64,000 nucleotides of DNA. It comes from Pilimelia terevasa (GTDB taxonomy: Bacteria; Actinomycetota; Actinomycetes; Mycobacteriales; Micromonosporaceae). Positions within the stretch are counted from its first letter, which is position 1; every line of letters begins with the position of its first letter. This document shows positions 55,244-64,000 of this stretch, piece after piece. The notes under the pieces are model-generated. The model did not search any database. It saw nothing but the letters and a program-made list of their open reading frames with translations, and had not been told where the DNA came from. Position numbers and translations under genes: made by a program. The stretch spans positions 124,001 to 188,000 of the forward strand of contig NZ_BMQC01000001.1 of the NCBI RefSeq assembly GCF_014647915.1. The letters are read 5' to 3'.

Positions 55244-56439
55244 ATGACTGACCCGTCGACCGCCTTGCGGGCGGCCGCGCCGCCGGTGACCCGCCGGCTG
55301 ACCGTGCTGCTCGTGGAGGACGACGTCAGCGACGCCTTCCTCGTCCGGGAACTGCTCGGCGAGGTGGACGCGCAGATCGACCTCGCGGTCGCCACGACCC
55401 TGGCCGAGGCGCGCGACCGGATCAACGACGTGGACTGCGTGCTGCTCGACCTCGGCCTGCCCGACAGCCACGGGCTGGCCGGCCTGCGCTCGATGCTCGG
55501 GCTCGCGCGGCGGCCCGCCGTGTGCGTGCTGACCGGGCTGCACGACGAGCACCTGGGCGAGGCGGCGCTCGCCGAGGGGGCCCAGGACTACCTGGTCAAG
55601 GGCCAGGTCGACGGGGTGCTGCTGAGCCGCGCCGTCCGGTACGCCGTCGAGCGCAAGCGGGCCGACGACAACGCCCGCCGCCTCGGCGAGGCCGACCTGC
55701 GGCAGGCCGAGTCCGCCCGGCTGGAGCGCGGCCTGCTGCCCCAGCCGCTGATGGACACCGACCAGATCGACGTCCGCTCCTTCTACCGCTCGGGCCGCCA
55801 GCGGGGCCTGATCGGCGGCGACTTCTACGACGTCGTCCAGACCGGGCCGGACCGGCTGCACCTGATGGTCGGCGACGTCTGCGGGCACAGCGTCGAGGAG
55901 GCGGCGCTCGGCGTCGAGCTGCGCGTGGCGTGGCGGGCGCTGACGCTGGCGGGCGTCGCGGACGACGACGTGCTGCCCGCCGTCGAGCAGGTCCTGATGA
56001 GCGAGCGCCGGGCACCGGAGATCTTCGCCACCGTCGCGACGGTCGCCCTCGACCTGCACGCCGGGCGGGCGACGGTCCGCCTCGCCGGACACCCGCCGCC
56101 GCTGCTCATCGACGGCGGCGCCGCGACCCCGCTGCCGGCGCCCTCGGGGCGGCTCCTGGGCGTCGTACCGCGGCGGCCCGACCCGTTCACCTTCGACCTG
56201 CCGCCGGCCTGGTCCCTGCTGATGTACACCGACGGCCTGATCGAGGGCCGCACCGGCGTCGCCGACGAGCGGCTGGACGTCGGCGGGCTGTGCGCCGTCC
56301 TCGCCGAGCCCGAGCGGTTCGGGGTCGCGGCCCCGGCGCTGCCCGCCTGGCTGGTCGGGCGGGCGGAGCGGGCCAACGGCGGCCCGCTGGCCGACGACGT
56401 CGCCATCCTGCTGGCCGCGGCCGCGGCCGCGGAGCAGGC

Positions 56440-56443
<4 letters not shown>
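55244..56443 (+). CDS. Receiver-SpoIIE (PP2C) phosphatase
   Basis: A 399-residue protein. Residues about 18-140 form a receiver domain (LLVEDDVSDAFLV, Asp69 in LLDLGLPDS, Lys in YLVKGQ). A short coiled linker follows, then a PP2C/SpoIIE phosphatase with metal-binding GGDFYDV, VGDVCGHS and YTDGLIEGR. Such RsbU-like proteins dephosphorylate anti-sigma-factor antagonists. AGGAGG is six bases from GTG 55241 and nine from ATG 55244, so either could start. GTGA overlap with the kinase gene downstream makes that its probable phosphodonor. Confidence 0.93.
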
Positions 56444-57993
<1,550 letters not shown>

Positions 57994-57996
57994 GGA

Positions 57997-58036
57997 CGGG
58001 AGGCGGCGCCGCCCCGGGGGACAGCGCCGCCTCCCG
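57997..58036. terminator. Bidirectional terminator
   Basis: 13-bp perfect stem CGGGAGGCGGCGC / GCGCCGCCTCCCG with a 14-base loop, between the converging kinase and NlpC/P60 genes. Confidence 0.85.
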
Positions 58037-58053
58037 CGGTGCGGTGCCGGCGG

Positions 58054-59052
58054 CTACGGGCGGCCGAACGAGTGGATCGGCGCGTAGGTCAGCGAGTCGA
58101 TGTGGACATTCTCGCCGTACGTCGGGGCGTGGATGATCCGGCCGCCGCCGATGTAGAGCGCGACGTGCGACAGGTCGCCGTAGTAGAACACCAGGTCGCC
58201 GGGGCGCAGGTCGCTGCGGCCGATGTCGCGGACCACGCCGCGCTGGCCGGCCGCGTTGTGCGGCAGGTTGCGCCCGGCGGCCGTCCAGGCCGCCTTGATC
58301 AGGCCGGAGCAGTCGTACCCGTCGGGGCCGGAGCCGCCGAACCGGTACGGGGTGCCGATCTGGCTGTACGCGAAGCGGACCGCGCGGCCGGCGGCCCCGG
58401 TGATCCCGGCCGGCGCCGGTACCCCGTCGGTGTCGACGGCGCCGCCCCGCGGGCGGTTCGGGTCGGGCCGGGGGGTGCCCCGGTCCGCGGCGTCGTCGAT
58501 GAGCTGCCGGAGCCGGTAGATCTCGCCCTCGACGTGCTGGCGCTTCGCGGTGAGCTGCGCGCGCTGCTTGTACTGCGAGGCTGCCAGCATGGCGAGCGCC
58601 TGCTGCGCCTTGCGGTAGTGGTGGTTGGCCTGGTCCAGGTTGGCGACGGCCTTCTGCTGGTTGTCGGCGAGCCGGGTGACGACCAGGATGCGGTCGGTGA
58701 GCTGGTGCGGGCCGTTGGCGGTCAGCAGCATCCCGACCTTGTAGCTGGCCGCGACGCGGTACGCCCCGGCGGCGATGGCGCCGACCTTGCCGCGCTGCTG
58801 CTCGACGGCGCGCCGCATCGGTCCCAGCCGCGGCGTCAGCTCGGCGAGCTGCGTCTCGGTGGAGGCCAGGTCGGCGCGGATCTGGTTGTACTCCTCCACG
58901 ACGGCGTCGAGCTGGTGCCGGGCGCGCTGGAGCTGGACGTCGAGCGGGGTGGCGGCCGCGGCGGGGCTCGGCTGCGGGAGGAGCGTGGCGCCGATTGCGG
59001 TGACGAGGGTGAGGCGACCGGCGCGCCGGCCAGCCACGGTAGGAAAGGACAC
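58054..59052 (-). CDS. NlpC/P60 cell-wall endopeptidase (RipA-like)
   Basis: A 332-residue secreted peptidoglycan hydrolase. A signal peptide (to about AAAA-TP) is followed by a long coiled-coil (38-190), a short Pro-rich linker and an NlpC/P60 domain from about 220. The catalytic residues are Cys248 (GYDCSGLIKAAW), His296 (LSHVALYIGGG) and a third polar residue at His308 (IIHAP). It should cut D-iGlu-mDAP bonds in the stem peptide during septation or growth. GTG start. The 179-bp upstream gap has AT-rich promoter-like DNA (59060-59130). Confidence 0.93.
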   Translation of the reverse strand: MSFPTVAGRRAGRLTLVTAIGATLLPQPSPAAAATPLDVQLQRARHQLDAVVEEYNQIRADLASTETQLAELTPRLGPMRRAVEQQRGKVGAIAAGAYRVAASYKVGMLLTANGPHQLTDRILVVTRLADNQQKAVANLDQANHHYRKAQQALAMLAASQYKQRAQLTAKRQHVEGEIYRLRQLIDDAADRGTPRPDPNRPRGGAVDTDGVPAPAGITGAAGRAVRFAYSQIGTPYRFGGSGPDGYDCSGLIKAAWTAAGRNLPHNAAGQRGVVRDIGRSDLRPGDLVFYYGDLSHVALYIGGGRIIHAPTYGENVHIDSLTYAPIHSFGRP

Positions 59053-59231
59053 GCCCTGCTAACGAGGTAATTCTGGCAAAGGACTCGTAAATCTTCTTTG
59101 TAGTGAAAATGCCACAAATACCCCTCATGCGGACGGAGTAGGCCGTCGCGCGTCGGAGTCGGACCCGGCGCCCCGCGCCGACCGCCTCACCGCGACGCCG
59201 CGCGACGACCACGCCCGGTTACGCTCGGTCC

Positions 59232-60227
59232 GTGGCAACAGCATCCGGGCCCGGCCCGACCGAGCCCCCGTCGGCCGACCCCGGCAGCGCGGCGCCCGCC
59301 GCGGCCGCGGCCGCCCGGGCCCCCGCCGACCGCGCGGCGCTGCGCATGGCCGGCATCGTCGGCGGCCTGATCGTCGCCCTGCTGGGCGGCTTCGGCCTCG
59401 GACGTGCCGCCACCCAGCCCGCGACCGCGCCGCCGGTCGGCGCCTCCCACGTCGACGTGCCCGGCGCCCCCCAGCACGGGCACGGCGGCACCGCGGGCGT
59501 CAACGGCGAGTCCGTGGTCGGCGGCGTCGCCAACGGCCTGGCCGCCGTCGCCGTCGGCTACCGGATCGTGCCCGGCGCCACCGTCCTGCCGCCCGGCGCG
59601 GCGCGGCCCTTCACGTTCCGGATCCTGGACGCCGCGGGTGCGACCGTGACCCGGTTCATCGACAACCACGAGCGCAAGCTGCACCTCATCGTCCTGCGCC
59701 GGGACGTCACCGGCTTCCAGCACCTGCACCCGGTGATGGCCCCCGACGGCACGTGGAGCATTCCGCTGCGGCTGCCGGCGCCCGGGATCTGGCACGCCTA
59801 CGCGGACTTCATCGCCGCCGACGCCGCCGGCCGGCAGACGCCGGTCACGCTCGGCGTGGACCTGACCGCCCCCGGCGCGTACGCCCCGGCGCCGCTGCCC
59901 GCCCCGGCGGCGGCGGTCGCGGTCGGCGGCTACCGGGTGGCGCTGGAGGGCAGCGCCCGGGCCGGCGCGATCCAGCCCGTCCGGTTCCGGGTGACCCGCG
60001 GCGGCGACCCGGCCCCGCTGGACCGGTACCTGGGCGCGTACGGCCACCTCGTCGTCATCCGCACCAGCGACCTCGGGTACGTGCACGTGCACGCCGACGT
60101 CACGATGGCGGCCGACGCGGTCCAGTTCTGGCTGTCCCCGCCGAGCCCGGGGACCTACCGCGCCTTCCTCGACTTCTCCACCGGCGGCGCCGTCCGCACG
60201 GCACCCTTCACGCTGAACGTCACCTGA
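59232..60227 (+). CDS. Membrane-anchored His-rich beta-sandwich protein, possible metal binding
   Basis: A 331-residue protein. An Ala/Pro-rich cytoplasmic N-terminus is followed by one transmembrane helix (about 38-58) and a large extracytoplasmic region of beta strands. Histidine clusters HGHGG, HLIVLRRDVTGFQHLHP and YVHVHADV resemble copper-responsive proteins of the cupredoxin/FixH kind. The middle and C-terminal halves look related, suggesting two domains. Metal binding is inference; no known operon partners are adjacent. GTG start. The stop overlaps the end of the opposing methyltransferase by 8 bp. Confidence 0.65.
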   Translation: MATASGPGPTEPPSADPGSAAPAAAAAARAPADRAALRMAGIVGGLIVALLGGFGLGRAATQPATAPPVGASHVDVPGAPQHGHGGTAGVNGESVVGGVANGLAAVAVGYRIVPGATVLPPGAARPFTFRILDAAGATVTRFIDNHERKLHLIVLRRDVTGFQHLHPVMAPDGTWSIPLRLPAPGIWHAYADFIAADAAGRQTPVTLGVDLTAPGAYAPAPLPAPAAAVAVGGYRVALEGSARAGAIQPVRFRVTRGGDPAPLDRYLGAYGHLVVIRTSDLGYVHVHADVTMAADAVQFWLSPPSPGTYRAFLDFSTGGAVRTAPFTLNVT

Positions 60228-61377
60228 GCCCCGGCGCGGACCCGCCGCCGGCTCCGGCTGCGCCCAGCATGGCGGCCAGGGCCGGGTTGACGCCGTACGC
60301 GGCCGCCAGCCCCGCCGCCTCCGCCGGGCGCGCGCCCGCGGCGCGCCGGCAGCGCAGCAGGGTGTTGCGCGGGGTGTGCGCCGAGTCGACGAACTCGACC
60401 ACGTCGACCGCGTAGCCGCGCTCGCGCAGCAGCGCCGCCCGCAGCGCGTCGGTGAGCGTGTCGGCGAGCCGCTCGCGCAGGATCCCGTCGCGGGTCAGCG
60501 GCCCGGCCGGCGCGCGACGTAGCTGGGCCGCCACGTCGTGGTGGCAGCAGGGCGCGGCGAGGATCCAGCGCGCCTGCCAGGCCACGGCGCGGGCGAGCGC
60601 CTCGTCGGTGGCCGTGTCGCAGGCGTGCAGGGCCAGCACGACGTGCGGGGGGTCGAGGTCGGCGGCGGCGATGGTACCGGCGACGAAGCGGACCTGCCCG
60701 GCGCAGCCGAGCGCCGCGGCCAGCGCGGTGTTGCGCTCCCGCTGGTCCTCCCGCACGTCGACCCCGGTCACCTCGGCGGCGATGCCGCGGGCGTGCAGGT
60801 ACCGGTACGCGGCGAAGGTCAGGTAGGCGTTGCCGCAGCCGAGGTCGACCACCCGCAGCGGCGTCGGCAGCCCCTCGGCCGGCAGCGTGGCGTCGAGGGC
60901 CCGCAGGAACGCGTCCACCTGGCGCCGCTTGGCCGCGCCGCCGCCGACGACCGCGAACAGCGGGTCGCCCGGGTCCAGCAGGTGGCGGCTGGCCCGGTCG
61001 TGCGCGGCCGGCTCCGCGGACACCGGCGCGCGGGCGTCCCGGTGCACCTGCGCCTCGCCCTTCTTGGTCACCCGCACCTGCAGGACCGTGTCGGCGGTCT
61101 CCACGTGCCAGTTGCCGTAGGGCTGGGCGAGCAGCGCGTCGACCGCGGCGGCGGCGTCGGCCCCGGGCGCGACGTTGCGGGTGTGCGGGCGTACCCCGTC
61201 GGTGCCGACGACCTGGAGCCGCGCCCCGGCCTTGAGCGCGACGGGGCGGACCTGCGCGCGCGCCGGGTCCGGGAGCGGCTGCCCGCGCCGGCGGCCGGCG
61301 GCCACCGCCCGGACCAGGGCGGGGTGCAGCAGCGCGGCGCGGACCTCGGTCAGCGCCGCGTCCAGCGACTGCGGCAC
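60220..61377 (-). CDS. Class I SAM methyltransferase (Methyltransf_32-like)
   Basis: A 385-residue protein with an Arg/Ala-rich N-terminal domain and a C-terminal methyltransferase. The SAM loop is RVVDLGCGNAYLTFAAY, the acidic residue is in VTGVDVRED, and LALHACDTATDEAL and ILAAPCCHHDVA are the hallmark motifs of the Methyltransf_32/GSTCD type, suspected RNA-modifying enzymes. GTG 61377 begins just after the helicase stop on the same strand, so the two are likely co-transcribed, in line with an RNA substrate. Confidence 0.83.
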   Translation of the reverse strand: MPQSLDAALTEVRAALLHPALVRAVAAGRRRGQPLPDPARAQVRPVALKAGARLQVVGTDGVRPHTRNVAPGADAAAAVDALLAQPYGNWHVETADTVLQVRVTKKGEAQVHRDARAPVSAEPAAHDRASRHLLDPGDPLFAVVGGGAAKRRQVDAFLRALDATLPAEGLPTPLRVVDLGCGNAYLTFAAYRYLHARGIAAEVTGVDVREDQRERNTALAAALGCAGQVRFVAGTIAAADLDPPHVVLALHACDTATDEALARAVAWQARWILAAPCCHHDVAAQLRRAPAGPLTRDGILRERLADTLTDALRAALLRERGYAVDVVEFVDSAHTPRNTLLRCRRAAGARPAEAAGLAAAYGVNPALAAMLGAAGAGGGSAPGLR

Positions 61378-61379
61378 GG

Positions 61380-63098
61380 TCAGCCGGCGGCCGGTGCGGC
61401 GCTGTCCCGACCCGCGCCCCCGCGCCCGGACCGGCGTCGGCGCCGGGCGGGCTTGCGGGCCTCGTCGGCGGCCTCGCCGTTGTCGGTGCGGGCCGCCTCG
61501 CGGCCCTGCGGCGCGCGGGCGGTCTCGGCGCCGGTCGTCTCCGCGCCGAGGTCGGCGCCGTTGCGCCGGCGCCGCCGCTGCCGCGGGGACCGGGTCGACT
61601 CGCCGTTCTCCCCGGGGGGCGGCGCGGACTCGGCCGCGCGGTCGTCGGCCGCCCGGCCGCCGCGGGCGCCGCCGTCGCGGGCGCCGCGGTCGCGGCCGCT
61701 CTCCCGGCCGCCGCCGTCGCGCCGGTCGCCGTCGCGCCGGTCGCCGTCGCGCCCGCGGCCGGGACGGCCCCGGCCGCCGTCGCGCCCGCCGCCGCTGTCG
61801 CGCCCGCGCGGCGGCCGGCCGCCGAGGTCCTCCTCGACCTCGGCCGAGAGGCCGGCGCGGGTCCGGTCGGCGCTGGGCAGGGTGCCCGTGACGTCGGTGG
61901 GGATGTCGAGGTCGGCGTACAGCCACTCCGACGTGTGGTACGTCTCCGGCGGCTCCGGCATGGACAGGCCAAGGTTCCGGTTGATGATCGTCCAGCGCGG
62001 GGCGTCCTCCCAGTCGACGAACGTCACGGCGACGCCCGTCGCCCCGGCCCGGCCGGTGCGGCCGATCCGGTGGGTGTAGGTCGCCTCGTCCTCGGGGCAG
62101 TCGTAGTTGACGACGTGGGTGACGCCGGAGACGTCCAGCCCGCGGGCCGCGACGTCGGTGGCGACCAGTACGTCGATCTTGCCCGTCCGGAAGGCGCGCA
62201 GCGCCCGCTCGCGGGCGCCCTGGCCGAGGTCGCCGTGGACGGCGGCGGCGGCGAAGCCGCGGAAGTCCAGGTCCTCGGCGACCCGGTCGGCGGCCCGCTT
62301 GGTCCGGGTGAAGATCATGGTCAGGCCGCGGTCCTGCGCCTGGAGGATCCGCGCCAGTACCTCGATCTTGTTCATCGAGTGGGTCCGGTAGACCACCTGG
62401 GTGGTCAGCGGCGACGGTCCGGTCTCGGCGGTGTGGCCGGCGTGGATCGTCACCGGGTGGTGCAGGAAGCGGCGGGACAGGGCGACGATCGGGTCCGGCA
62501 TGGTGGCCGAGAACAGCATCGTCTGCCGCTGCTCGGGCAGCATCGCCAGGATCCGCTCGACGTCGTCGAGGAAGCCCAGGTCGAGCATCCGGTCGGCCTC
62601 GTCCAGGACGAGGTGCCGGACCTGGTCGAGCTTGAGCTTCTTCTGCTTGCACAGGTCGAGCAGGCGGCCCGGCGTGCCGACGAGGATCTCGATGCCGGTG
62701 GTCAGGGCCTCGATCTGCGGCTCGTAGGCGACGCCGCCGTAGATGGACAGGACCCGCACGCCGCGCACCTTGCCCGCCGTGGCGAGGTCGGTGGCGACCT
62801 GGAGGCCCAGCTCGCGGGTCGGGACGACGACGAGCGCCTGCGGCGCGCCGCTCCCGCCCTCGTGCGGGGCCAGCACGCGGTCGATGAGGGGGATGCCGAA
62901 GCCGAGCGTCTTCCCGGTGCCGGTGGGCGCCTGCCCGATGAGGTCGGAGCCGCGCAGGGCGATCGGGAGCGCGTACTCCTGGATCGCGAACGCGTGCGTG
63001 ATGCCGGCCGCGGCGAGTGCCTCGACGGTCTCCGGGCGCGCGCCGAGTTCTGCGAACGTCGGGCTGGCGGGACGGTCGTGGGTGTGCAGATCAGTCAT
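61380..63098 (-). CDS. DEAD-box ATP-dependent RNA helicase
   Basis: A 572-residue DEAD-box helicase. Motifs in order: Q motif (FAIQEYALPI), I APTGTGKT, Ia PTRELG, II VLDEADR, III SATMP, IV FTRTKRAAD, V ATDVAARGLDVSG and VI HRIGRTGRAG. After about residue 430 the tail is a long Arg/Gly/Asp-rich disordered region (RDGGRGRPGRGRDGDRRDG, then Arg-rich) suited to RNA binding or condensate formation. In M. tuberculosis rhlE lies close to the DUF3107 gene as here. A 520-bp gap upstream suggests a long leader. Confidence 0.95.
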   Translation of the reverse strand: MTDLHTHDRPASPTFAELGARPETVEALAAAGITHAFAIQEYALPIALRGSDLIGQAPTGTGKTLGFGIPLIDRVLAPHEGGSGAPQALVVVPTRELGLQVATDLATAGKVRGVRVLSIYGGVAYEPQIEALTTGIEILVGTPGRLLDLCKQKKLKLDQVRHLVLDEADRMLDLGFLDDVERILAMLPEQRQTMLFSATMPDPIVALSRRFLHHPVTIHAGHTAETGPSPLTTQVVYRTHSMNKIEVLARILQAQDRGLTMIFTRTKRAADRVAEDLDFRGFAAAAVHGDLGQGARERALRAFRTGKIDVLVATDVAARGLDVSGVTHVVNYDCPEDEATYTHRIGRTGRAGATGVAVTFVDWEDAPRWTIINRNLGLSMPEPPETYHTSEWLYADLDIPTDVTGTLPSADRTRAGLSAEVEEDLGGRPPRGRDSGGGRDGGRGRPGRGRDGDRRDGDRRDGGGRESGRDRGARDGGARGGRAADDRAAESAPPPGENGESTRSPRQRRRRRNGADLGAETTGAETARAPQGREAARTDNGEAADEARKPARRRRRSGRGGAGRDSAAPAAG

Positions 63099-63567
63099 GG
63101 GGTTTCTCGGGGTGCCCTCTCGTGGGTGCGCCCCGGCTGTCGGAGGGCGCGGCTGTGTGGGTCGGCGGGCCGCGCGCGGATCACTCCGCGGGCCGCGCCT
63201 CGCTGTCGGTGCTCGGGTGTCGGTCGCCGCCGCGTCTGTCACCGCGGCGGCACGCGACGCGTGGTGCGCGGCGGACTCTGGCCGCCCGGTCGCTCCGCGC
63301 TCGCGGGTGCCGCCGGTCTCCCGCGTCCGGCGCCGGGGCGCCGTCCTCGATGCCGGTGGCCGCGCCTGACGCCGGCCGCGATGACGGCGGGTCGGGTGCG
63401 CCGCACCGGCGGAGCCGCGGTCGCGGTGGCACTGGACGTGGGCCGCCACCGGCGGCTCGCGGGTCCATCGTACCCGACCACGGCGGCTCCGCCCTGGTCA
63501 GCGGCCGGCCCCGACGATATTTCCGACAATTAGTCATGTCTCGGGCGGCCGGCGGTGCCGGACGCGC
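63099..63567. other. Upstream region of the helicase gene
   Basis: About 470 bp without a supported gene. Reading frames here are Arg/Pro-rich noise. The only AT-rich spot (63518-63540, on the minus strand TAATTGTCGGAAATATC) is the probable helicase promoter, giving a leader of about 400 nt, as seen for cold-inducible helicase mRNAs in other bacteria. No riboswitch class was recognised. Confidence 0.45.
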
Positions 63568-63602
63568 GACGACCGGCCGGGCGGATCGCCGGGCCGGTCG
63601 TC
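63568..63602 (-). terminator. Terminator of the DUF3107 gene
   Basis: 11-bp perfect stem GACGACCGGCC / GGCCGGTCGTC with a 13-base loop, 19 bp past the stop. Confidence 0.75.
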
Positions 63603-63621
63603 GGGGGTGTCCGGGAGGACG

Positions 63622-63849
63622 TCAGCGGGCGGCGAAGCCGACCGAGCGGGCCGTCGCCTCGGCGATCTCCACGTACGCCAGCTTGGTCGCCGGGACGAGC
63701 AGCCGGCGGCCCTTCTCGTCGGTCAGGCTGAGCACCCCGGAGTCGCCGCCGATGGCGTCGGTGACCAGCTTCTCGACGTCCTCGGGCGACTGATCGCTCT
63801 CGATGACGAGCTCCCGACCCGCGTACTGCACGCCGATCTTGACCTCCAC
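63622..63849 (-). CDS. DUF3107 family small protein
   Basis: A 75-residue protein of the actinobacterial DUF3107 family (VKIGVQYAGRELVIESDQSP, LVTDAIGGDSGVLSLTDEKG, VPATKLAYVEIAEATARSVGF). It is small, acidic and cytoplasmic; the function is unknown. In M. tuberculosis the homologue (TB9.4) lies near rhlE, matching the neighbour here. GTG 63849 has GGGAGG six bases upstream. Confidence 0.9.
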   Translation of the reverse strand: MEVKIGVQYAGRELVIESDQSPEDVEKLVTDAIGGDSGVLSLTDEKGRRLLVPATKLAYVEIAEATARSVGFAAR

Positions 63850-63941
63850 GTGGAACCTCCCGCTCGTCGTCTCCGGTACTGAAGCCTCACCGCAGCCTAC
63901 CCGGCCCGGCAGCCGCGGACCGCCGGCACGCGGCGCCCGGG

Positions 63942-64000
63942 TCAGCCGGCGTCGGCCTCGTCCTGGCGCGGGAACGCGGCGATCCCGCGCCACGCCAGCG
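63942..64000 (-). CDS. C-terminal end of an unidentified gene
   Basis: The last 18 codons before a TGA at the right edge (…LAWRGIAAFPRQDEADAG) form an open frame that continues out of the window. The codon pattern is consistent with coding. The next gene in comparable actinobacterial loci is often a ferritin-like or TetR protein; the fragment is too short to choose. Confidence 0.4.
   Translation of the reverse strand, partial: LAWRGIAAFPRQDEADAG

Noticed and set aside
59053-59231. Cyclic-di-AMP (ydaO) riboswitch upstream of the NlpC/P60 gene
   Set aside because: Such riboswitches often precede actinobacterial cell-wall hydrolase genes, but the gap is short and the expected conserved core was not found.
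63181-63537. 118-codon minus-strand frame between helicase and DUF3107 genes
   Set aside because: Arg/Pro/Ala-rich without motifs or ribosome site; consistent with chance open frame.

Overview
The window is about 74% G+C by impression. Its coding-strand bias, frequent GTG starts, 4-bp GTGA/ATGA start/stop overlaps and gene content (CarD, an LpqE-like lipoprotein, DUF3107, split CrtYc/CrtYd lycopene cyclase, a type III PKS/UbiA cassette) point to a filamentous actinobacterium, most likely Micromonosporaceae. The genus cannot be fixed from the sequence alone. I found no tRNA, rRNA, CRISPR array, transposase or prophage genes. This looks like an ordinary chromosomal segment with two inserted specialised-metabolism cassettes.

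Region 1 (1-16.6 kb): a conserved housekeeping block, radA (-), lpqE-like (-), carD-ispD-ispF (+). In Mycobacterium these genes are close neighbours. Here the block is interrupted twice. The first insert (0.9-5.2 kb) is a carotenoid cassette: phytoene synthase, cytochrome P450, GT2 glycosyltransferase, acyltransferase, CrtYd and CrtYc, followed by a patatin lipase and a Tat-exported M28 peptidase. The second (8.9-13.0 kb) is a type III PKS cassette: UbiA prenyltransferase, O-methyltransferase, an acyl-CoA-dehydrogenase-fold flavoprotein and the PKS. It predicts a prenylated, methylated alkylresorcinol or alkylquinone. A TPR membrane protein closes the isp operon.

Region 2 (16.6-31.9 kb): two small secreted I78-inhibitor-like proteins, then an almost complete tyrosine-to-fumarate route. 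It comprises homogentisate dioxygenase, an unknown conserved protein, fumarylacetoacetase, class I fumarase, an Lrp/AsnC regulator divergent from 4-hydroxyphenylpyruvate dioxygenase, and an aromatic/histidinol-phosphate aminotransferase. Two RDD membrane proteins, two PQQ-like beta-propeller proteins and one secreted protein are interspersed. Maleylacetoacetate isomerase is not seen.

Region 3 (31.9-35.6 kb): a SAM-I (S-box) riboswitch ahead of metX-metB-homoserine dehydrogenase. The three genes are translationally coupled and end at a perfect 18-bp hairpin.

Region 4 (35.6-53.4 kb): two paralogous secreted S15/CocE-type hydrolases with a Ca-binding-type DxDGNGxxD loop, an acyl-CoA thioesterase, a pyruvoyl-dependent arginine decarboxylase coupled to a GNAT acetyltransferase, a GGDEF-EAL protein, a FetB-type permease, a five-gene oligopeptide ABC transporter operon, a duplicated ABM-like protein and a second GNAT.

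Region 5 (53.4-64 kb): a sensorless NarL-type kinase/regulator pair, an Smr-domain protein, a receiver-SpoIIE phosphatase coupled to a CHASE3-HAMP histidine kinase, an NlpC/P60 cell-wall hydrolase, a His-rich membrane-anchored protein, a class I methyltransferase, a DEAD-box RNA helicase with a long leader, DUF3107, and the last codons of a further gene.

Regulatory structure is good for this G+C: several strong hairpin terminators, the S-box riboswitch, a 16-bp Lrp operator dyad, a five-copy direct repeat between hmgA and its divergent neighbour, and one clear leaderless promoter.
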